A stretch of 11,563 nucleotides of DNA from NCBI GenBank assembly GCA_037439705.1, contig JBBIVP010000051.1, positions 1 to 11,563 of the forward strand. Reading direction: 5' to 3'. Shown piece by piece: positions 7,693-11,563 of this stretch. The stretch's first letter is position 1. Every line of letters starts with the position of its first letter. The DNA comes from JBBIVP01 sp037439705 [NCBI: bacterium] (GTDB taxonomy: Bacteria; JBBIVP01). Made by a program: the position numbers and the translations under genes. The notes below the pieces were generated by a model. It did not search any database. It saw only the letters and a list, made by a program, of their open reading frames with translations, and had not been told where the DNA came from.

Positions 7693-8963
7693 TCGTAGCC
7701 CTTCTTTTTCTCCATCTTCTTTATTTTTTCCAGTTTTTTATCTTTTGGAAGCTCTGCCCAATCTCTCAAATCCCTCAATGTTTGCTGGGTAATATAGGAA
7801 TTGAGTGCAAGGTTTCCCTCAGGAAGAACCTTCAGAACAAGCGATACAAGTTTACCGAGTTCATTAGCATCGTATGTAACCCTGTAGTTCACAAGGGTAG
7901 TTCCGTCATCCATCGGATAGAACTTGAAAAATCCCTTCGGAATATACTTATCACCTTCAAGGCATTTCCAGCTTATAAGGTGTGGCTTTTTCAATTCATA
8001 TTCAAGAGTAAATTTCGGGCTCACCTTTATTATCGCTATCCTAACATCATATTTGAACTCAACCTTTGCACTTTCATCTTTCTTCTCGTGAACCTTAACC
8101 TTTTCAAGCATCTGTTCAAAATATTTGTATGAAGAAAAGTCAGAAATTATGTCAAAAGCCTCTTCTTGAGGAACATTCAACCTTATCCAGCTTGAAATGT
8201 CCATAATGTTTCCCTGCCCTAAAGAAAAGAGAAGAACAGGTCCCTTCTTTGCAAACTCCTTCATCACATTTACTTCTTCCTCCTCAGAAAAAGTAGCTTC
8301 ATCTTTATGCTGTTGTGCGCCTGCGTTCTCCTTTTCAACATAGTCTTTCAGTTTTTTCGCATAAACAGCACCTGCTGATATACTTATGCCCATATCAAGA
8401 AATGGATACTTTTCGTAAAGTTTTTTCAAAAATCCTGAACCGGGAATAGCCCATACATTGTAGAAAAAGAGAGTCCGATTTTCATCAACAAAAATGTCCT
8501 CAAACCAGCCATATGTCTTTTCTATCTCTCCTCCCATTCCAACCCAGTCTGTCCTGATCGGAGGATGATGGTAGTGCCTTACTTTATAATCCACGGTGAA
8601 AGGCAAAAAAATGAACTTGAACCCCAAATGATACTCAAGGTCAACAACTCTCTCATTCCATTCAACAACATCTACCGAACTACACGATGGAACCCATTTA
8701 TTATAGTTTTTGAAATCTGCTATAACATTCCAGATTTTTTCCTTTGAAGAATTAATCCTTATTCCGGCAGATAAAATCCACGGAATCTCCCGGATTGTTT
8801 CATCAATTATAACTATCTCTCCTGTTCCTATTATTTTGTCAAGTAGTGATGGGTTTTCTACTAAAGAACCTATTGACCTTGAAAGCGTAAGGTTCATTTC
8901 TTTTTCAAGTTCATCTGGAACCGTTGAAAGGGATATTAAAAATAGCAAAACAAATGTCTTCAT
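7689..8963 (-). CDS. Predicted exported protein with two SRPBCC/START-like domains
   Basis: 424 residues. The N-terminus, MKTFVLLFLISLSTVP, is a short signal-peptide-like sequence without a lipobox cysteine, so the protein is probably secreted or anchored outside the membrane. Two related alpha/beta domains follow. Domain 1 is about residues 62-210, with INSSKEKIWNVIADFKNYNKWVP as its opening helix-grip signature; domain 2 is about 255-405, with LNVPQEEAFDIISDFSSYKYF in the same place. A polar, acidic linker (about 212-235) joins them, and the tail after 405 is Lys-rich. SRPBCC/START folds hold hydrophobic ligands in a deep pocket; polyketide cyclase-like and lipid-transfer members are known, and no catalytic residue can be assigned here. 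It is the first gene of the minus-strand run, has its own promoter, and is coupled by ATGA to the amidase gene. It lacks a Shine-Dalgarno. Ligand and exact role are unknown. Confidence 0.8.
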   Translation of the reverse strand: MKTFVLLFLISLSTVPDELEKEMNLTLSRSIGSLVENPSLLDKIIGTGEIVIIDETIREIPWILSAGIRINSSKEKIWNVIADFKNYNKWVPSCSSVDVVEWNERVVDLEYHLGFKFIFLPFTVDYKVRHYHHPPIRTDWVGMGGEIEKTYGWFEDIFVDENRTLFFYNVWAIPGSGFLKKLYEKYPFLDMGISISAGAVYAKKLKDYVEKENAGAQQHKDEATFSEEEEVNVMKEFAKKGPVLLFSLGQGNIMDISSWIRLNVPQEEAFDIISDFSSYKYFEQMLEKVKVHEKKDESAKVEFKYDVRIAIIKVSPKFTLEYELKKPHLISWKCLEGDKYIPKGFFKFYPMDDGTTLVNYRVTYDANELGKLVSLVLKVLPEGNLALNSYITQQTLRDLRDWAELPKDKKLEKIKKMEKKKGYE

Positions 8964-8972
8964 TATGAAAAG

Positions 8973-9001
8973 AGTTTATTTAAGGAATCTATAAAAGTCA
9001 A
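8973..9001 (-). promoter_or_regulatory. Sigma-70-type promoter of the six-gene minus-strand run
   Basis: On the minus strand TTGACT (-35, 9001 to 8996; five of six bases match the consensus) is followed after exactly 17 bases by TAAACT (-10, 8978 to 8973; four of six). Nine bases separate the -10 from the ATG at 8963. The expected start of transcription is therefore 2-3 bases before the ATG, giving an essentially leaderless message, in agreement with the absence of a Shine-Dalgarno sequence. Confidence 0.65.
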
Positions 9002-9033
9002 GAAAAAGTGTAGATACACATGGAGGGGAAAGG

Positions 9034-9061
9034 GGTAATTGGATGAAAAGGTTCAATTACC
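9034..9061 (+). repeat. Inverted repeat / possible RNA hairpin or operator between the divergent units
   Basis: GGTAATTG (9034-9041) and CAATTACC (9054-9061) are perfect 8-base inverted repeats around a 12-base centre. Read as plus-strand RNA the stem grows to 11 pairs through G-U, A-U and U-G, leaving a GAAAAG loop; on the minus strand those G-U pairs become A-C mismatches. No U-run follows, so it is not a standard terminator. It could be an operator or part of a leader for the osmC-ilvD-ilvB unit. An AT-rich TATATA lies at 9076-9081, just downstream. Confidence 0.45.
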
Positions 9062-9157
9062 ACCATCCCATTCGGTATATAAAAAACAAAAGTGGAGGCA
9101 CTCACAGATAAGGAACATTCTATATTACAGTACAAATCAATTATTTAACTTAACTTG

Positions 9158-9185
9158 TTGCATACAAAAAATTTTTTAGTAAATT
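9158..9185 (+). promoter_or_regulatory. Weak candidate promoter of the osmC-ilvD-ilvB unit
   Basis: TTGCAT (9158-9163), a 16-base AT-rich spacer, then TAAATT (9180-9185; four of six to the -10 consensus). The -10 is eight bases before the ATG at 9194, which has no Shine-Dalgarno. This copies the geometry seen before the SRPBCC gene. An alternative is TATATA at 9076-9081, which would give a leader of about 105 bases. Neither is strong. Confidence 0.3.
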
Positions 9186-9193
9186 CAAAAACT

Positions 9194-9628
9194 ATGGAAA
9201 AAGTATATTATTATAAGGTTGAAGGAATAAAAGGAGATGGGAAAAATGCGGTTCTCAAGGAAGAAGGACTAATACCTCTTGATGCTTCTTCTCCGCCGGA
9301 ATTTGGCGGCGTTTCTGGAAAATGGACTCCTGAACACCTTTTTGTTGCTTCGGTGGTTTCATGTTACATAATGACATTCATTTCCGTGGCGAATGCAATG
9401 AAAATAGAATATGAAGAGATGAAGTGTGAAGGTACCGGAACTTTGAAACCAACAGAAGGAAATAAAATGGAATTCGTTGAGGTTGTTCTTAAGCCTTATG
9501 TAGTGGTAAGAAGTGAGCAGTTAAAAGAAAAAGTTCTTAAAGCAATTAAGGTAGCTCATGACCATTGCCTTGTTGCGAGGTCTTTGAAGTCAGAAGTAAA
9601 GATTGAGCCCGAAATTATTGTGAAATAA
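9194..9628 (+). CDS. OsmC/Ohr-family protein, predicted thiol-dependent peroxidase
   Basis: 144 residues from ATG 9194, the typical OsmC length. Both redox cysteines of the family are present: C57 in the buried-helix motif [15 protein letters not shown] (44-58) and C125 in [11 protein letters not shown] (121-131), where the family has H-x-x-C-x-x-x-x-S. The protein normally forms an intertwined dimer that reduces organic hydroperoxides. Classical Ohr and OsmC proteins cannot be separated with certainty here, and some relatives have other roles. Starting at the TTG at 9155 would add thirteen residues (LHTKNFLVNSKT...) of no family character, so the ATG is preferred; it has no Shine-Dalgarno but does have a -10-like box eight bases upstream. 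ilvD starts ten bases after the stop, so the two are probably one transcript. Protection of the oxygen-labile IlvD cluster is a possible reason for the pairing (inference). Confidence 0.88.
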   Translation: MEKVYYYKVEGIKGDGKNAVLKEEGLIPLDASSPPEFGGVSGKWTPEHLFVASVVSCYIMTFISVANAMKIEYEEMKCEGTGTLKPTEGNKMEFVEVVLKPYVVVRSEQLKEKVLKAIKVAHDHCLVARSLKSEVKIEPEIIVK

Positions 9629-9638
9629 GGAGGTTTTA

Positions 9639-11306
9639 ATGAGAAGCGATAGAGTGAAAAAAGGTGTAGAGAGGGTGCCTCACAGGTCCCTCTTTTACGC
9701 AACAGGAGTTCATCCCTCATCAATGAAAAAGTCTTTTATAGGGATTGCAAGTAGTTGGACAGATATAGTTCCTGGTCATACAGGAATGAGGGAACTTGAA
9801 AGAGCCATAGAAAACGGAATTTTTGCAGGAGGAGGACAGCCTTTTACATTTGGAGTTCCAGCGATATGTGATGGAATTGCAATGGGTCATCTCGGAATGC
9901 ACTACTCTCTTCCTTCAAGGGAGCTCATTGCGGATATAATTGAATCAATGTGTGAAGCCCATGCCCTTGATGGAATAGTCCTTCTTACCAACTGTGATAA
10001 AATTACTCCCGGAATGCTGATGGCTGCGGGCAGACTTGATATACCTGCCATCGTTGTAACCGCAGGTCCCATGCTCGGAGGAAGACTCGGAAAAAGAAGG
10101 CTCTCCCTTGTTAAGGATACATTTGAAGCAGTTGGAAGGTTTAAAAAAGGAGAGATAGACGAAAACGAACTTGAAATGCTCTGCATTTCTGCCTGTCCCG
10201 GAGAAGGTTCTTGTGCGGGTCTCTATACTGCAAATACAATGGCTTGTTTAACAGAAGCAATAGGAATGTCTTTAACCGGATGTGCTACTGCTCTTGCAGG
10301 AAGTGCAAAGAAAAAAAGAATTGCCTTTGAAAGCGGTATGAAAATAGTGGAACTGGTGAAGAAGAAAATAACAGCAAGAAAGATAATAACGGAAGAATCC
10401 ATAAAAAATGCCATTATAGTAGACCTTGCTCTCGGAGGCTCAACCAATACAGTCCTTCATTTGAAGGCAATTGCTGAGGAATCAGGAGTGCCCTTAGATA
10501 TAGAAGAATTTGATAAGCTTTCAAGAAAAATTCCAACCATCTGTGCCATAACGCCTGTTGGAGGCCATCTCATGGAAGACCTTGAATCTGCAGGCGGAAT
10601 TCCTGCTGTTTTGAAAAGGCTGAAGAAATTTCTGAACAACACTATTCTGGTAAGTGGTGAGAAAATTTTTGATATAGCTGAAAAGGCAACAATTTATGAT
10701 GAGGATGTTATAAGACCACTTGATAAGCCATTTATAAAGGAGGGAGCCATAGCGGTTCTCAAAGGGAATCTCGCTCCTGATGGATGCGTTGTAAAACAAG
10801 CAGCTGTAGCCCCTTCTATGCTAAAATTTACTGGAAGGGCAAAGGTTTTCAATTCCGAGGAAGAATGTGTTAATGCTATTTCGGAAAATAAAATTGAAAA
10901 AGGGGATGTTATTGTGGTCCGTTATGAGGGTCCAAAAGGAGGACCGGGTATGAGAGAAATGCTTGCCCCCACATCAATGCTTGTTGGAATGGGCCTTATT
11001 GAAGGAGTAGCCCTTATTACAGATGGCAGGTTTTCAGGGGGAACAAGGGGTCCTTCCATCGGCCATGTTTCACCAGAGGCAATGGTGGGAGGACCGATAG
11101 CCCTTGTTGAAAATGGCGATTTGATTGAAATTGACATTCCTCAAAGAAAACTCACATTAAAGGTTTCTGAAAAGGAAATTGAAGAAAGGGAAAAGAGATG
11201 GAAGCCCATACCTCCAAAGATAAAAAAGGGATATTTGAGAAGATATGCAGAATTTGTTACATCCGCATCTGAAGGTGCGGTTTTGAAAATTGAGGGAAAG
11301 AAATGA
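9639..11306 (+). CDS. ilvD: Dihydroxy-acid dehydratase
   Basis: 555 residues, full length. It dehydrates 2,3-dihydroxy-isovalerate and 2,3-dihydroxy-3-methylvalerate to the 2-keto acids, the third common step of valine and isoleucine synthesis, with an Fe-S cluster and Mg2+. Cluster ligands: C119 in NCDKITPGM (118-126) and C192 in [14 protein letters not shown] (186-199); their 73-residue spacing equals that of C129 and C202 in the Mycobacterium tuberculosis enzyme. The N-P-C-N cysteine of the [2Fe-2S] class is replaced by VPGH (44-47), as in the E. coli type, while C77 in ICDGIAMGH offers another cysteine. The active-site serine is S466 in [18 protein letters not shown] strong AAGGAGG ribosome site (9628-9634) sets the start ATG. 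The stop overlaps the ilvB start as ATGA. Confidence 0.97.
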   Translation: MRSDRVKKGVERVPHRSLFYATGVHPSSMKKSFIGIASSWTDIVPGHTGMRELERAIENGIFAGGGQPFTFGVPAICDGIAMGHLGMHYSLPSRELIADIIESMCEAHALDGIVLLTNCDKITPGMLMAAGRLDIPAIVVTAGPMLGGRLGKRRLSLVKDTFEAVGRFKKGEIDENELEMLCISACPGEGSCAGLYTANTMACLTEAIGMSLTGCATALAGSAKKKRIAFESGMKIVELVKKKITARKIITEESIKNAIIVDLALGGSTNTVLHLKAIAEESGVPLDIEEFDKLSRKIPTICAITPVGGHLMEDLESAGGIPAVLKRLKKFLNNTILVSGEKIFDIAEKATIYDEDVIRPLDKPFIKEGAIAVLKGNLAPDGCVVKQAAVAPSMLKFTGRAKVFNSEEECVNAISENKIEKGDVIVVRYEGPKGGPGMREMLAPTSMLVGMGLIEGVALITDGRFSGGTRGPSIGHVSPEAMVGGPIALVENGDLIEIDIPQRKLTLKVSEKEIEEREKRWKPIPPKIKKGYLRRYAEFVTSASEGAVLKIEGKK

Positions 11307-11563
11307 GAATGAGAGGAGCAAGGGCATTTGTTGAGATGTTGAAAAGGGAAGGGGTTGAGGTGATATTCGGGTTTCCGGGAGGAGCGGTTCTGCACATTTA
11401 CGATGAACTTTTTAAAGGAGAGATAAAACACATTCTTGTAAGACACGAACAGGGTGCAGTTCATGCAGCAGATGGTTATGCAAGGGCTTCAGGAAAACCC
11501 GGCGTGGTTCTTGTTACATCAGGACCGGGAGCAACAAATACAGTTACGGGAATTGCAACCGCT
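11303..11563 (+). CDS. ilvB: Acetolactate synthase large subunit, N-terminal part (runs off the window)
   Basis: Bases 11303-11563 encode the first 87 residues, open to the window edge. They show the thiamine-diphosphate-binding N-terminal domain of acetohydroxyacid synthase, which joins two pyruvates, or pyruvate and 2-oxobutyrate, in the first step of branched-chain amino acid synthesis. Visible signatures: [17 protein letters not shown] (20-36), the catalytic glutamate E49 in [16 protein letters not shown] (47-62), and [13 protein letters not shown]. The usual proline of the L-P-I-Y-D motif is His31 here. A GAGGG ribosome site (11292-11296) six bases before ATG 11303 supports this start; ATG 11309 is a close alternative. 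The ATGA overlap with ilvD shows one operon, presumably followed by ilvN and ilvC outside the window. Confidence 0.95.
   Translation, partial: MRMRGARAFVEMLKREGVEVIFGFPGGAVLHIYDELFKGEIKHILVRHEQGAVHAADGYARASGKPGVVLVTSGPGATNTVTGIATA

Noticed and set aside
1810-8963. Similar first residues (MKTFV) of the glycosyltransferase and SRPBCC proteins as a shared duplicated start.
   Set aside because: The match covers only five residues, the DNA diverges immediately after, and the folds are unrelated.
9034-9061. The inverted repeat as an intrinsic terminator.
   Set aside because: No T-run follows on either strand, and it lies in front of genes on both sides, not behind them.
9043-9111. A 22-codon open frame (MKRFNYHHPIRYIKNKSGGTHR), preceded by an 8-codon frame at 9020-9046, as a leader peptide for the ilv genes.
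   Set aside because: It has purine-rich sequence upstream but no run of Leu, Ile or Val codons, and frames this short are common by chance in a 230-base gap.
8964-9193. T-box riboswitch controlling ilvD/ilvB.
   Set aside because: No T-box core such as AGGGTGGNACCGCG and no terminator/antiterminator pair can be seen.
9155-9193. TTG 9155 as the start of the OsmC gene.
   Set aside because: The extra 13 residues have no family character, and ATG 9194 gives the normal OsmC length and N-terminus.

Overview
The window reads as a compact stretch of chromosome from a low-GC bacterium (AT-rich, with Lys/Glu/Ile-rich proteins and AGA/AGG/ATA codons used freely). The proteins look bacterial (TrmI most like thermophile enzymes as I remember them, bacterial MoeA, YfhO-type membrane protein), and the composition hints at a thermophile or an uncultivated lineage. 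I cannot name the phylum from sequence alone. No mobile element, CRISPR array, rRNA or tRNA is visible.

Layout. (1) Bases 1-1146, plus strand: the C-terminal end of a membrane-anchored protein, probably of the VWA/glutamine-amidotransferase-like type, overlapped by trmI (tRNA m1A58 methyltransferase). (2) Bases 1143-8963, minus strand: a tightly packed six-gene run read from 8963 downward. It holds a predicted exported double-SRPBCC protein, a FAAH-like amidase, a 59-residue Cys-containing helix-turn-helix-like protein (6075-6254), MoeA, a 991-residue YfhO-type membrane protein with an added C-terminal TPR region, and a family 2 glycosyltransferase. Most junctions are ATGA overlaps or gaps of 1 to 27 bases. 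The trmI and glycosyltransferase stop codons meet in one palindromic TTAA. (3) Bases 8964-9193: a divergent control region with a good minus-strand promoter, an imperfect hairpin and a weaker plus-strand promoter. (4) Bases 9194-11563, plus strand: an OsmC-family peroxidase-like protein, ilvD and the start of ilvB, the branched-chain amino acid pathway, continuing past the window edge.

How the parts may work together. The GT2-YfhO pair resembles the CsbB-YfhO arrangement, in which a GT2 enzyme charges a lipid carrier and a GT-C membrane protein transfers the sugar outside the cell. The SRPBCC protein and amidase are translationally coupled and may share a hydrophobic or amide substrate, but this is inference. 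The small protein overlaps the amidase gene and ends one base before moeA, so it may be tied to molybdenum cofactor metabolism. OsmC beside the oxygen-sensitive Fe-S enzyme IlvD may be protective. Three genes at or near the front of transcription units have -10-like boxes only 7-9 bases before their ATG and no Shine-Dalgarno sequence, which suggests leaderless transcripts.
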